64,000 bases of DNA from contig NZ_JAHUXA010000006.1 in NCBI RefSeq assembly GCF_019218745.1, positions 62,001 to 126,000 on the forward strand. The letters run 5' to 3'. The position numbers were made by a program, and so were the translations under genes. The notes beneath the pieces were generated by a model. The model worked only from the letters and a program-made list of their open reading frames with translations. It made no database searches and had not been told where the DNA came from. Position 1 is the stretch's first letter. Every line of letters starts with the position of its first letter. The stretch is from Enterobacter sp. ENT03 (GTDB lineage: Bacteria > Pseudomonadota > Gammaproteobacteria > Enterobacterales > Enterobacteriaceae). This document shows, in pieces, positions 45,388 through 55,116 of this stretch.

Positions 45388-46412
45388 CACAGCACTCCTG
45401 TTTCTTTCCACGCCTGCTCAATAGCGTCCGCTACCGTGCTGTCGAAGCGTTTGCCGCCGTGCTGTACCGTCAGACGGGCAAAGGTGGCAAAATCGGCATT
45501 CTGTGCCAGCGAACGGTCGCACACCGTGTCATACCATGCATAGCCCGCTTTCTCCCATGCGTAACCGCCGAGCGTCTGCGCCGCCAGATAAAAGGCGCGG
45601 TTAGGAATGCCAGAATTAAGATGCACGCCGCCATTGTCTTCGCGGGTTTTGATGTAGTGATCCATATGGGCCGGCTGCGGATCCTTGCCGAGCAGCGGAT
45701 CGTCATAGGCGGTGCCGGGGGCAGACATGGAGCGCAAGCCGCGTCCGTTGATGCCCTCCGCCAGCAAGCCTTCGCCAATCAGCCAGTCGGCCTGATCGGC
45801 GGTTTGCCCGAGGTGGTACTGCTTAACCAGCGAACCAAAAACATCCGACAGCGACTCGTTCAGCGCCCCGGCCTGTTCAAAGTAGATCAGACCCGCTTCG
45901 GTTTCCGTCACGCCGTGGCCCAACTCATGGCCCACAATATCAATGGCGATGGTAAAACGATTAAAAATCTCCCCGTCGCCATCGCCGAACACCATTTGCT
46001 GGCCGTTCCAGAACGCGTTCTGATAGTCCTGACCGTAATGCACCGTACCGCTTAAGATCATGCCCTTGTTATCGAGGGAATCGCGCTGCCAGGCGTTCCA
46101 GAAAAACTGATGAGTGACGCCGAGATAATCCCAGGCTTCGTCGGCGGCAACATCCCCGTTGGACGGCTGGCCCTCTTTGCGTACCAGTTTGCCAGGCAAC
46201 GTTTGCGTGTTTTGCGCATCATAAATTTCGCGTTCGGTATCGCCGCTCGTCGCGCTCGGATGGGCTGCGGTCTTGCCGTAGTGCTCTGCCATCAGCGTCT
46301 GCACGTGCATTAACGTCTGACGGGCAAACTGCTGCTGGGGTGGCGCGCCGTGGTCGATGATGTGGCGCAGGATATACGGAGGAATTACGGAATGCAGGCG
46401 TGAACCGTTCAT
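45387..46412 (-). CDS. Protealysin-like M4 metalloprotease
   Basis: This 341-residue thermolysin-family (M4) zinc protease has a short propeptide containing the protealysin-type PPYILRHI motif near residue 11. The zinc site is HELGH at 162-166 with the third ligand Glu186 (NESLSD), 20 residues on as in thermolysin. No signal peptide is present, consistent with protealysins, which are made in the cytoplasm. In Serratia this group cleaves actin and the outer-membrane protein OmpX, and aids entry into eukaryotic cells. The inhibitor gene is translationally coupled downstream. Confidence 0.9.
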   Translation of the reverse strand: MNGSRLHSVIPPYILRHIIDHGAPPQQQFARQTLMHVQTLMAEHYGKTAAHPSATSGDTEREIYDAQNTQTLPGKLVRKEGQPSNGDVAADEAWDYLGVTHQFFWNAWQRDSLDNKGMILSGTVHYGQDYQNAFWNGQQMVFGDGDGEIFNRFTIAIDIVGHELGHGVTETEAGLIYFEQAGALNESLSDVFGSLVKQYHLGQTADQADWLIGEGLLAEGINGRGLRSMSAPGTAYDDPLLGKDPQPAHMDHYIKTREDNGGVHLNSGIPNRAFYLAAQTLGGYAWEKAGYAWYDTVCDRSLAQNADFATFARLTVQHGGKRFDSTVADAIEQAWKETGVL

Positions 46413-46488
46413 GCAGGTCTCCTTACTGGCAAAAGCCGAAATTAAGAAACACCTGCAGTATAGTTCCGGGCGAGAAGAGTTTCCCTTA

Positions 46489-47865
46489 TCAGGCCTCAGG
46501 TTTACGTTTGCGGGTTTTCTTGACCGGCGTCACGTCTGTGACCTGACTTGCCACCCAGCCATCTTCCAGGCGAGTGGTCAGCGTATCGCCCGCTTTCACC
46601 TGCTTCGCTTTTTTCAGCAGGTTGCCGTCGGCGGAGGTGGTGACGCTGTACCCGCGCGCGAGGGTGGCGAGGGGACTGACGGCTTCCAGATGGGTGATCG
46701 CGCCGCCGAAACGCTCCCGGGTACTGCTCAGGCGATCGCGCATGCTTTGTGCCAGACGATACTCCAGCTGCTGTACGCGGGACTGGGCGCGATGAATACG
46801 TGGTTGCGGATTCTGCTGGTTCAGGCGCTGGGTGATGCGCAACTGGCGTTGCGTAGTACGCTTGAGTTGATTTTCGAGGGCGGTGGCCATGCGCTGACGC
46901 AGACGATCCAGCACCGTTTGCTGACGTGCCAGCCGTAGCTGTGGATGCTGCTGTTGCAGACGATGATAAAGCTGCGTGAAACGCCGGTTGCGCGTCGCCA
47001 GATAATAATCCATCGCCATTTCCAGCCGCTGCTGACCCATCTGCAACTGGCGTACCAGCTCCTGCTGATTACGGCTGACCATTTCCGCCGCGGCAGACGG
47101 CGTCGGTGCGCGCAGATCGGCGACAAAATCGGCGATAGTCACGTCCGTTTCGTGCCCCACGGCGCTGACCACCGGAATGGCGCTGGCAAAAATTGCCCGC
47201 GCGACACGCTCGTCGTTAAAGCTCCACAGATCTTCCAGCGAGCCGCCGCCGCGTCCGACGATTAATACGTCGCACTCCTGACGGCGATTAGTCTGTTCAA
47301 TGGCGCGGACAATTTGCCCTGGCGCATCTTCGCCCTGTACCGCCGTCGGGTAAATCACCACCGGCAAAGAGGGATCGCGGCGCTTAAGCACGTGCAGAAT
47401 ATCGTGCAGGGCGGCACCGGTTTTCGAGGTGACGACGCCAATGCAGTGCGCAGGGGAGGGGAGCGGCTGCTTGAACTGGCTGTCGAACAGCCCTTCCGCC
47501 TGCAATCGCGCTTTCAGCTGTTCATATTTTTGTTGCAGCAGGCCTTCACCCGCCGGCTGCATGCTCTCAACAATGATCTGATAATCGCCGCGCGGCTCAT
47601 AGAGGGTTACGCTGGCGCGCACCAGGACCTGCTGACCATGCTGCGGGCGGAAGGTCACGCGGCGGTTACTGTTGCGGAACATGGCGCAACGCACCTGCGC
47701 GGTGTCATCTTTGAGGGTGAAGTACCAGTGCCCGGAAGCGGGCTGCGTGAAGTTGGAAATCTCACCGCTGATCCACACCTGGCCCAGCTCTTTTTCAAGC
47801 AGCATGCGCACCGTCTGATTCAGGCGGCTGACGGTATAAATTGCAGGGGATTGATTCATTGACAT
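46489..47865 (-). CDS. xseA: Exodeoxyribonuclease VII large subunit XseA
   Basis: This 458-residue subunit degrades single-stranded DNA together with XseB. It has an N-terminal OB-fold domain ([26 protein letters not shown]), a central catalytic domain ([27 protein letters not shown]) and a long helical region. It is divergent from guaB. A second in-frame ATG lies two codons in. Confidence 0.96.
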   Translation of the reverse strand: MSMNQSPAIYTVSRLNQTVRMLLEKELGQVWISGEISNFTQPASGHWYFTLKDDTAQVRCAMFRNSNRRVTFRPQHGQQVLVRASVTLYEPRGDYQIIVESMQPAGEGLLQQKYEQLKARLQAEGLFDSQFKQPLPSPAHCIGVVTSKTGAALHDILHVLKRRDPSLPVVIYPTAVQGEDAPGQIVRAIEQTNRRQECDVLIVGRGGGSLEDLWSFNDERVARAIFASAIPVVSAVGHETDVTIADFVADLRAPTPSAAAEMVSRNQQELVRQLQMGQQRLEMAMDYYLATRNRRFTQLYHRLQQQHPQLRLARQQTVLDRLRQRMATALENQLKRTTQRQLRITQRLNQQNPQPRIHRAQSRVQQLEYRLAQSMRDRLSSTRERFGGAITHLEAVSPLATLARGYSVTTSADGNLLKKAKQVKAGDTLTTRLEDGWVASQVTDVTPVKKTRKRKPEA

Positions 47866-47954
47866 GTGAGCTGGATCAAATTCTAAATCAGCAGGTTATT
47901 CAGTCGATAGTAACCCGATGAGAGGCGAACGCAACTATTTTTCTGAAAAAAGTG

Positions 47955-47990
47955 TGGATGCAACCGATTACGCTCTGTATAATGCCACGG
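47955..47990 (+). promoter_or_regulatory. guaB promoter with PurR operator
   Basis: The -10 TATAAT lies at 47978-47983, with a weak -35 TGGATG (47955-47960) at 17-bp spacing. ATGCAACCGATTACGC (47958-47973) matches the PurR box ANGCAANCGNTTNCNT at all but one defined position. It overlaps the -35, fitting repression by PurR-hypoxanthine/guanine. Confidence 0.8.
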
Positions 47991-48023
47991 CAATATTTAA
48001 CCACCCGGTCAGAGATATTGCCC

Positions 48024-49490
48024 ATGCTACGTATCGCTAAAGAAGCCCTGACGTTTGACGACGTCCTCCTTGTTCCCGCTCATTCTACCGTTCTGCCGAA
48101 TACCGCCGATCTCAGCACCCAGCTGACGAAATCCATTCGTCTGAATATTCCAATGCTCTCCGCAGCCATGGACACCGTGACGGAAGCGCGTCTGGCGATT
48201 GCACTGGCACAGGAAGGTGGCATCGGCTTTATTCACAAAAACATGTCTATCGAGCGTCAGGCTGAAGAAGTCCGCCGCGTCAAAAAACATGAATCCGGTG
48301 TCGTAACCGATCCACAGACCGTACTGCCTACCACCACCCTGCGCGAAGTGAAAGAACTCACCGAACGTAACGGTTTCGCCGGTTATCCGGTTGTCACCGC
48401 TGACAACGAGCTGGTCGGTATTATCACCGGTCGCGACGTGCGTTTTGTCACCGATTTAAGCCAGCCGGTCAGCGTGTACATGACGCCGAAAGAGCGTCTG
48501 GTTACCGTACGTGAAGGCGAAGCACGCGAAGCTGTGTTTGCCAAAATGCACGAAAAACGCGTGGAAAAAGCGCTGGTGGTGGATGCGAATTTCCATCTGC
48601 TCGGCATGATCACCGTTAAAGACTTCCAGAAAGCAGAACGTAAACCGCAGGCCTGTAAAGATGAGCATGGCCGTCTGCGCGTCGGCGCGGCTGTGGGGGC
48701 CGGTGCCGGTAACGAAGAGCGTGTGGATGCGCTGGTTGCCGCAGGTGTTGACGTGCTGCTGATCGACTCCTCCCACGGTCACTCTGAAGGTGTGCTGCAA
48801 CGCATTCGTGAAACCCGTGCTAAATACCCGGATCTGCAAATCATCGGCGGTAACGTGGCGACTGGCGCAGGCGCTCGTGCGCTGGCTGAGGCTGGCGTAA
48901 GCGCGGTGAAAGTGGGTATCGGCCCTGGCTCTATCTGCACCACCCGTATCGTCACTGGTGTGGGCGTACCGCAGATCACCGCCGTCTCTGACGCGGTGGA
49001 AGCGCTGGAAGGCACCGGTATTCCGGTCATCGCAGATGGCGGTATCCGTTTCTCCGGCGACATCGCCAAAGCGATCGCCGCTGGCGCAAGCGTGGTGATG
49101 GTTGGCTCTATGCTGGCGGGTACGGAAGAATCGCCGGGCGAAATCGAACTGTTCCAGGGTCGTTCGTACAAGTCTTATCGTGGTATGGGCTCGCTGGGCG
49201 CGATGTCCAAAGGCTCATCTGATCGTTACTTCCAGACCGATAACGCCGCTGACAAACTGGTGCCAGAAGGTATCGAAGGTCGCGTGGCTTATAAAGGCTA
49301 TCTTAAAGAGATCATTCACCAGCAGATGGGCGGCCTGCGCTCCTGTATGGGTCTGACCGGCTGTGCTACCATCGACGAGCTGCGTACCAAAGCGGAATTC
49401 GTACGCATCAGCGGTGCAGGCATTCAGGAAAGTCACGTTCACGATGTGACCATTACCAAAGAGTCGCCGAACTACCGTATGGGCTCCTGA
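48024..49490 (+). CDS. guaB: IMP dehydrogenase GuaB
   Basis: This 488-residue enzyme oxidises IMP to XMP with NAD+, the first committed step of GMP synthesis. The barrel is interrupted by two CBS domains (about residues 90-210). The catalytic Cys is in GPGSICTTR, and the mobile flap follows later. The ATG at 48024 aligns with E. coli GuaB; the open frame upstream covers the promoter. guaA follows after a 62-bp gap with a hairpin. Confidence 0.98.
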   Translation: MLRIAKEALTFDDVLLVPAHSTVLPNTADLSTQLTKSIRLNIPMLSAAMDTVTEARLAIALAQEGGIGFIHKNMSIERQAEEVRRVKKHESGVVTDPQTVLPTTTLREVKELTERNGFAGYPVVTADNELVGIITGRDVRFVTDLSQPVSVYMTPKERLVTVREGEAREAVFAKMHEKRVEKALVVDANFHLLGMITVKDFQKAERKPQACKDEHGRLRVGAAVGAGAGNEERVDALVAAGVDVLLIDSSHGHSEGVLQRIRETRAKYPDLQIIGGNVATGAGARALAEAGVSAVKVGIGPGSICTTRIVTGVGVPQITAVSDAVEALEGTGIPVIADGGIRFSGDIAKAIAAGASVVMVGSMLAGTEESPGEIELFQGRSYKSYRGMGSLGAMSKGSSDRYFQTDNAADKLVPEGIEGRVAYKGYLKEIIHQQMGGLRSCMGLTGCATIDELRTKAEFVRISGAGIQESHVHDVTITKESPNYRMGS

Positions 49491-49499
49491 TCGTTTCCA

Positions 49500-49529
49500 C
49501 GCCCGGCTTAATGCCGGGCGATTTTGTTT
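49500..49529 (+). terminator. Hairpin between guaB and guaA (attenuator-like)
   Basis: CGCCCGGC (49500-49507) pairs with GCCGGGCG (49513-49520) around TTAAT, followed by ATTTTGTTT. It could end part of the guaB transcripts and lower guaA expression, or stabilise the guaB 3' end. Confidence 0.55.
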
Positions 49530-49552
49530 CACTTGCCTCGGAATTAGCGTCA

Positions 49553-51130
49553 ATGACGGAAAATATTCATAAGCATCGCATTCTTATCCTCGATTTTGGT
49601 TCGCAATACACTCAGCTGGTGGCCCGTCGCGTACGTGAACTGGGCGTTTACTGCGAACTCTGGGCATGGGATGTCACGGAAGCACAGATCCGTGAGTTCA
49701 AGCCAAGCGGCATCATCCTTTCCGGCGGCCCGGAAAGCACCACCGAACATAACAGCCCACGCGCCCCGCAATATGTTTTTGAAGCCGGCGTGCCGGTGCT
49801 CGGCGTGTGCTACGGCATGCAGACCATGGCGATGCAGCTCGGCGGCCATGTTGAAGGCTCAAACGAACGCGAATTCGGCTATGCCCAGGTTGAAGTCAAA
49901 ACCGCCAGCGCGCTGGTACGTGGCATTGAGGACTCCCTGAGCGCAGACGGCAATCCGCTGCTCGACGTGTGGATGAGCCACGGCGACAAAGTCACCGCTA
50001 TCCCGGAAGATTTTGTCACCGTCGCCAGCACCGAGACTTGCCCGTTTGCCATTATGGCGAACGAAGAAAAACGTTTTTACGGCGTGCAGTTCCACCCGGA
50101 AGTGACGCATACCCGTCAGGGCCAGCGTCTGCTGGAGCGCTTTGTGCGCGACATCTGCGAGTGTGAAGCCTTGTGGACGCCCGCCAAAATCATCGAAGAC
50201 GCCATCGTGCGCCTGCGCGAGCAGGTAGGTAATGACAAGGTGATCCTCGGTCTGTCCGGCGGCGTGGACTCCTCCGTCACCGCGATGCTGCTGCACCGCG
50301 CCATTGGCGACCGTCTGACCTGCGTATTTGTTGATAACGGTCTGCTGCGCCTGAACGAAGCCCAGCAGGTGATGGATATGTTCGGCGATCACTTCGGTCT
50401 GAACATTATTCACGTGGAAGGGGAGAAACGCTTCCTCGACGCGCTGTCAGGCGAGAACGATCCAGAAGCGAAACGTAAGATCATCGGTCGCGTTTTTGTG
50501 GAAGTGTTTGACGAAGAAGCGCTGAAGCTGGAAGACGTGAAGTGGCTGGCGCAGGGGACCATATACCCGGACGTTATCGAATCTGCGGCCTCTGCAACCG
50601 GTAAAGCACACGTAATTAAATCGCACCACAACGTGGGCGGCCTGCCGAAAGAGATGAAGATGGGCCTCGTTGAACCGCTGCGTGAGCTGTTCAAAGACGA
50701 AGTGCGTAAAATCGGCCTGGAGCTGGGCCTGCCGTACGACATGCTGTACCGTCACCCGTTCCCAGGACCGGGGCTTGGCGTGCGTGTGCTGGGCGAAGTG
50801 AAGAAAGAGTACTGCGATCTGCTGCGTCGCGCAGACGCGATCTTTATTGAAGAGCTGCACAAAGCCGACCTGTACAACAAAGTGAGCCAGGCCTTTACCG
50901 TGTTCCTGCCGGTTCGCTCGGTGGGCGTGATGGGCGATGGCCGTAAGTACGACTGGGTCGTTTCACTGCGCGCGGTGGAAACCATCGACTTTATGACCGC
51001 ACACTGGGCACACCTGCCGTATGATTTCCTGGGTCGTGTATCCAACCGCATTATTAATGAAGTTAATGGCATTTCCCGCGTGGTGTATGACATCAGCGGC
51101 AAGCCGCCAGCGACGATTGAGTGGGAATAA
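49553..51130 (+). CDS. guaA: GMP synthase (glutamine-hydrolysing) GuaA
   Basis: This 525-residue enzyme aminates XMP to GMP. The N-terminal class I glutaminase has the nucleophile Cys in GVCYGMQ and the His/Glu of QFHPEVTHT. The ATP-pyrophosphatase domain has the P-loop LSGGVDSSV, and a C-terminal dimerisation domain ends in TIEWE. The start [10 protein letters not shown] matches E. coli; a longer open frame begins in the attenuator hairpin. Confidence 0.98.
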   Translation: MTENIHKHRILILDFGSQYTQLVARRVRELGVYCELWAWDVTEAQIREFKPSGIILSGGPESTTEHNSPRAPQYVFEAGVPVLGVCYGMQTMAMQLGGHVEGSNEREFGYAQVEVKTASALVRGIEDSLSADGNPLLDVWMSHGDKVTAIPEDFVTVASTETCPFAIMANEEKRFYGVQFHPEVTHTRQGQRLLERFVRDICECEALWTPAKIIEDAIVRLREQVGNDKVILGLSGGVDSSVTAMLLHRAIGDRLTCVFVDNGLLRLNEAQQVMDMFGDHFGLNIIHVEGEKRFLDALSGENDPEAKRKIIGRVFVEVFDEEALKLEDVKWLAQGTIYPDVIESAASATGKAHVIKSHHNVGGLPKEMKMGLVEPLRELFKDEVRKIGLELGLPYDMLYRHPFPGPGLGVRVLGEVKKEYCDLLRRADAIFIEELHKADLYNKVSQAFTVFLPVRSVGVMGDGRKYDWVVSLRAVETIDFMTAHWAHLPYDFLGRVSNRIINEVNGISRVVYDISGKPPATIEWE

Positions 51131-51161
51131 GATCCACCTGACCCCAACAGGTATTCCCTCT

Positions 51162-51190
51162 AAAAAACCCGCGTAACTGCGGGTTTTTTT
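51162..51190 (+). terminator. Intrinsic terminator after guaA
   Basis: CCCGC and GCGGG form the GC stem, extended by a run of A paired with a run of seven T. It is strong and bidirectional in form. A visibly A+T-rich accessory segment begins just beyond it. Confidence 0.88.
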
Positions 51191-51449
51191 ATGGCTGTTA
51201 TTTTCTGCTTAAGCATAATTTATCTTCTATTTTCCCGGCCGAACCTTCAATTACGTTATTTTACTCCTCCATTAAGATAATCCTCAAACGTGAGCCAGTT
51301 CGCAAAAAATAATGGTGAAAGGCTTTTGTATTGATGATCACAGAAATAAAAAAACATAATTAATTAGCTCAAAAACGTAATGGATCCCCTGGGTCTCCTA
51401 TGTCAGAAAGTGTTCCACCTTCACAAAAGATACCGGAGATCTGATTAGA
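51191..51449 (+). promoter_or_regulatory. Xyloside operon control region with candidate CRP site and promoter
   Basis: A CRP-like site at 51287-51306 (CGTGA-N6-TCGCA, two differences from TGTGA-N6-TCACA) lies about 70 bp ahead of a predicted start near 51367. The proposed promoter is TTGATG (51331-51336), 18 bp, CATAAT (51355-51360). That spacing suits class I CRP activation. All assignments are inference; the rest of the segment shows no gene. Confidence 0.45.
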
Positions 51450-52904
51450 ATGAGTAAAAACCTAAGGCAAAACCGGCACGAGGAATATCATATATTAACC
51501 CGCGGAGAGCGTATTGGTTATGGTATGGGCGACTTTGCGCAAAACCTGGTGTTCGGCACAATAGGCGGTTTTCTGGCGCTTCATATGCTGACGGTAAATA
51601 CCATCAGTACAGCAACCGCAGGGTTTATATTTCTGTTTGTGCGTATCATTAATGTATTCTGGGACCCGATGGTAGGCACCTATGTTGACAAAAGAAGCTC
51701 ACCGGCAGGGAAATATCGGCCCTGGCTGATAAGAGCAGGCGTACCACTCGTTATTTTATCGGCGTTGCTTTTTGCTCCAATTCCCGGAATCAGAGGCTCA
51801 GTGCCTTTTGCATTTATCGTCTATCTGGCGCTGGACTTAGTTTATTCCGTGGTGAATATTCCTTACGGTTCGCTTAACGCTTCGCTGACACGCGATCCGG
51901 AGTCTATTGATAAACTTACCAGTACGCGAATGATGCTGGCGAACAGTGCCAATCTTCTGGTGTATACCTTATTCCCGATGTTTGTACAGATGGCCTCGCC
52001 AAAAGACCGCAGTCTCAAGGATACGGGTTTTTTTGGCCTTGAGCTTAATATGGGCAACTATACCGATCCCTCAGCGAATTACGCCTGGTTTGGCGTGTAT
52101 TCGGTATATATGGTATTAGGCGCAGTGGCGCTTTTCATCTGTTATAAATTCACCAAAGAGCGTGTTGTGGCGACCGCAGAACAAACCGCCAATGTAAAAA
52201 CGACCGACCTGTTCCTTGAGCTTAAAAATAATCGACCGCTGGTCATTCTTGGCCTGTTTTTCATGCTGGCGTTTACCTTTATGTTTTTCATGAATACCGT
52301 TAATGGCTTTTTTAATCAGTATGTGGTCGGCCATTCAGAATGGATGGGGGCCATCGGACTGGTGGCTTCAATTCCGGGTATCGTCTTTCCCATTTTCTGG
52401 CCAAGACTGAAGAAAATTTTTGGTAAAAAAGGCTTCTTCCATCTCTTTCTCGGCATGTTCATCGTCGGGGAGTTACTGACGTATGTGTGGTCGCGCGAGG
52501 GGATGCACGATGCACTTTGGCTTGCCTACGTTGCGACATTTATTAAACAGTGGGGTTTAACGTCGGCGACCGGTTTCATGTGGGCACTGGTACCTGAAGT
52601 GATTGCCTATGGTGAATTAAAATCAGGTAAGCGAAACGCCGCCATCATTAATGCCATTATGGGGCTGTTTTTCAAAATTGGTTTCACTATTGGCGGCGCG
52701 ATCCCACTCTGGTTACTGGCCGCGTATGGCTTTAGCGAAACCGGTGCCCACCAAAGTGCAAATGCTGTCGACGGGATAATTATTACCGCGGTTTGGATCC
52801 CTATTGTACTGGCCGCTATTTCAATGTTTATCATGCAAATCTACCCCATTTCAGACAAACATGTTAACGACATTAACCGTCAGCTGGATGAGATCCGTGT
52901 GTAG
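51450..52904 (+). CDS. GPH-family xyloside/glycoside:cation symporter
   Basis: This 484-residue membrane protein has twelve predicted helices and belongs to the glycoside-pentoside-hexuronide family (MelB/XynT/YagG/YicJ group). Family motifs include NVFWDPMVGTYVDKR after helix two and the NIPYGSL stretch. The xylosidase gene lies 46 bp downstream, so it probably imports xylobiose or other beta-xylosides. A GGAG ribosome site lies slightly far from the ATG. Confidence 0.87.
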   Translation: MSKNLRQNRHEEYHILTRGERIGYGMGDFAQNLVFGTIGGFLALHMLTVNTISTATAGFIFLFVRIINVFWDPMVGTYVDKRSSPAGKYRPWLIRAGVPLVILSALLFAPIPGIRGSVPFAFIVYLALDLVYSVVNIPYGSLNASLTRDPESIDKLTSTRMMLANSANLLVYTLFPMFVQMASPKDRSLKDTGFFGLELNMGNYTDPSANYAWFGVYSVYMVLGAVALFICYKFTKERVVATAEQTANVKTTDLFLELKNNRPLVILGLFFMLAFTFMFFMNTVNGFFNQYVVGHSEWMGAIGLVASIPGIVFPIFWPRLKKIFGKKGFFHLFLGMFIVGELLTYVWSREGMHDALWLAYVATFIKQWGLTSATGFMWALVPEVIAYGELKSGKRNAAIINAIMGLFFKIGFTIGGAIPLWLLAAYGFSETGAHQSANAVDGIIITAVWIPIVLAAISMFIMQIYPISDKHVNDINRQLDEIRV

Positions 52905-52950
52905 TTTGAAAAAGTAATGATAAATAAAATTTTAAGAAAGGTGCCGTCAT

Positions 52951-54630
52951 ATGTCTCTTATTCAAAATCCTATATTGCCGGGCTTTAATGCAGACCCGAG
53001 TATTCTCCGTGTAGAGGATACCTATTACATCGCTAACTCTACCTTCGAATGGTTTCCGGGGGTTCGCTTACATCAATCAAAAGATCTGCAGCACTGGGAG
53101 CTTCTTCCCAGTCCATTATCCACTACCACGCTTTTAGAGATGAAAGGAAATCCCTCATCGGGAGGGATTTGGGCGCCAGCGCTTTCTTACGCCGATGGCA
53201 AATTCTGGCTGGTGTATACGGATGTGAAAGTCACCGAAGGCGCCTTCAAAGACATGACCAATTATCTGACCATGGCGTCAGATATTCGTGGTCCATGGAC
53301 GGATCCCATTAAACTCAATGGTGTCGGTTTTGATGCTTCGCTTTTTCATGATGATGATGGGCGTAAATACCTGGTTCAACAAACCTGGGATCATCGGGAA
53401 TATCATCATCCTTTTAATGGCATTACGCTGACTGAGTTTGATACCCGAACGCTGAAATTAAAACCAGAAACGGCGCGGACTATTTATCGGGGGACGGCGG
53501 TGGCGCTTGTTGAGGGGCCACACCTCTACAAACTGAACGGCTATTATTATCTTTTTGCCGCCCAGGGAGGGACCGTCTTTACCCATCAGGAGGTAGTAGC
53601 ACGTTCAGAAACCTTAGAGGCTGACAGTTTTGTCACCGCGCCGGGAGAGGTATTCTTAACCAACGTTGATACGCCCGACAGTTATATTCAAAAGCAGGGG
53701 CATGGCTCTTTAGTCTCGACCCCCAACGGTGAATGGTATTATGCCTCCCTCTGTGCGCGTCCGTGGAATCGGCCAGGGGAGTCGGTCTATGATCCCCGCG
53801 GCTGGTCAACCCTTGGCAGAGAAACGTCTATTCAAAAAGTGTACTGGGACGAGGATGGCTGGCCACGCATCGACGGAGGCCATGGCGGCAAAACCTTTGT
53901 CGAAGGCCCGGCAGACGCGATTTGCACCGAAAGTGCAAAAGATCATAGCCAGTACGATGAGTTTACTTCTCCGACGCTCGATCTTAACTGGAATACGCTC
54001 CGCGTACCGTTCACAGAAAAAATGGGCACAACTGGCGACGGAAAGTTGACGCTAATCGGGCAGGGCTCTTTAGCGAATACCCATGATCTGTCGCTGATTG
54101 CCCGCCGCTGGCAGGCCTTTTATTTTGATGCGCAAGTTAAGGTGAAATTTAACCCCGCTAATTATCAACAAATGGCCGGGTTGACAAACTACTACAACGA
54201 TCGCCACTGGAGTTTTATTTTCATCACCTGGAATGAAATTAACGGCACTGTCATCGAAATTGGTGAAAATAACCGTGGGAAATATACCTCATATCTGAAA
54301 GATGAAGCCATTAAGATCCCTGACGATACCCATTACGTCTGGTTACGTACGAAAGTTCGCAAGGAAACCTATACCTACGAATATAGTTTCGATGGGGTCA
54401 CCTTCACTGAAATTCCCGTTACATTCGATTCTGCGATGCTCTCAGATGACTATGTGCTGCAAAGTTATGGTGGGTTCTTTACCGGAGCCTTCGTTGGCCT
54501 TGCGGTAGTGGACTATTCGCGTTACGACGCCCGCGCAGCATTTTATAATTTCAGTTATCAGGAACTTGGGGATTCGTTAACGGAAAACAATACCTATAGT
54601 TGGCAGGCTTCGGAGTCACGCTTTTATTAA
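52951..54630 (+). CDS. GH43 beta-xylosidase
   Basis: This 559-residue cytosolic glycoside hydrolase of family 43 has a five-bladed propeller followed by a beta-sandwich domain (from about residue 330), as in XynB/YagH. The three catalytic acids fit FNADPSI (general base Asp), GFDASLFHDDDG (Asp) and ALVEGPHLYK (general acid Glu). It would split xylobiose or arabino-xylosides imported by the upstream symporter. AGAAAGG precedes the ATG. It is convergent with the pga operon across a bidirectional terminator. Confidence 0.9.
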   Translation: MSLIQNPILPGFNADPSILRVEDTYYIANSTFEWFPGVRLHQSKDLQHWELLPSPLSTTTLLEMKGNPSSGGIWAPALSYADGKFWLVYTDVKVTEGAFKDMTNYLTMASDIRGPWTDPIKLNGVGFDASLFHDDDGRKYLVQQTWDHREYHHPFNGITLTEFDTRTLKLKPETARTIYRGTAVALVEGPHLYKLNGYYYLFAAQGGTVFTHQEVVARSETLEADSFVTAPGEVFLTNVDTPDSYIQKQGHGSLVSTPNGEWYYASLCARPWNRPGESVYDPRGWSTLGRETSIQKVYWDEDGWPRIDGGHGGKTFVEGPADAICTESAKDHSQYDEFTSPTLDLNWNTLRVPFTEKMGTTGDGKLTLIGQGSLANTHDLSLIARRWQAFYFDAQVKVKFNPANYQQMAGLTNYYNDRHWSFIFITWNEINGTVIEIGENNRGKYTSYLKDEAIKIPDDTHYVWLRTKVRKETYTYEYSFDGVTFTEIPVTFDSAMLSDDYVLQSYGGFFTGAFVGLAVVDYSRYDARAAFYNFSYQELGDSLTENNTYSWQASESRFY

Positions 54631-54659
54631 GATCTTAAGCATCGATGCCATGGATAAAT

Positions 54660-54687
54660 ATAAAGCCCGCGTTATCGCGGGCTTTAT
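54660..54687. terminator. Bidirectional terminator between the xylosidase and pgaD
   Basis: ATAAAGCCCGCG and CGCGGGCTTTAT pair perfectly over 12 bp around TTAT. It lies between convergent genes and can serve both strands, though the T-runs are short. Confidence 0.75.
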
Positions 54688-54719
54688 CTGATACGGGCAA
54701 CGGCAATTATTTTGCCCTG

Positions 54720-55115
54720 TTACAATCGCGAGACTTTCTCGATCTCGCCATGGTCGTTATGCGTCACAATCATACGCTGCGCTTTCTGCATCTCCATGTA
54801 CATATCGGGATCCACGCCCAGGCTTGCCAGCAGATTCGGCAATGGCGTGCGTGGCGAGTTTTTGCGCCTCTCTTTGCGAAAGCGGATTCGATTATAAACT
54901 GCCCAAATAATAAGACCGACAGCATTCAGGCAGGAGAAATAAAAGTAAACCTTCAGCCTGTGGAAAACATTCTCACCTAAAACATCAGGATTGAAAAATT
55001 TCATCAGGCTTAATGCGGATAAACTGATAAACAGCATCCAGACAATACAGGTCAGAAAAACGTCAAGGCCATAGCGTAATGGTCGTGTTTCTGTGCGAAT
55101 GATTTGATTATCCAT
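54720..55115 (-). CDS. pgaD: PNAG biosynthesis protein PgaD
   Basis: This 131-residue small inner-membrane protein has two helices (around residues 15-38 and 55-75) followed by a cytoplasmic tail. In E. coli PgaD forms the PNAG synthase with PgaC, and the pair binds c-di-GMP. The sequence is much diverged from E. coli PgaD, but position, length and topology fit. The ATG at 55115 lies 1 bp after the pgaC stop with AGAGG ahead; the frame opens seven codons earlier. Confidence 0.85.
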   Translation of the reverse strand: MDNQIIRTETRPLRYGLDVFLTCIVWMLFISLSALSLMKFFNPDVLGENVFHRLKVYFYFSCLNAVGLIIWAVYNRIRFRKERRKNSPRTPLPNLLASLGVDPDMYMEMQKAQRMIVTHNDHGEIEKVSRL

Positions 55116-55116
55116 A

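Noticed and set aside
47952-48023. N-terminal extension of guaB
   Set aside because: The upstream in-frame codons cover the PurR operator and -10 element, and GuaB proteins begin at the [13 protein letters not shown] start at 48024.
51110-51135. Possible integration site at the guaA 3' end
   Set aside because: The guaA end is a known target for some elements. However, I found no integrase, and no convincing direct repeat of the guaA end near 63530; GAGTGGAGTC there is only a short partial match.
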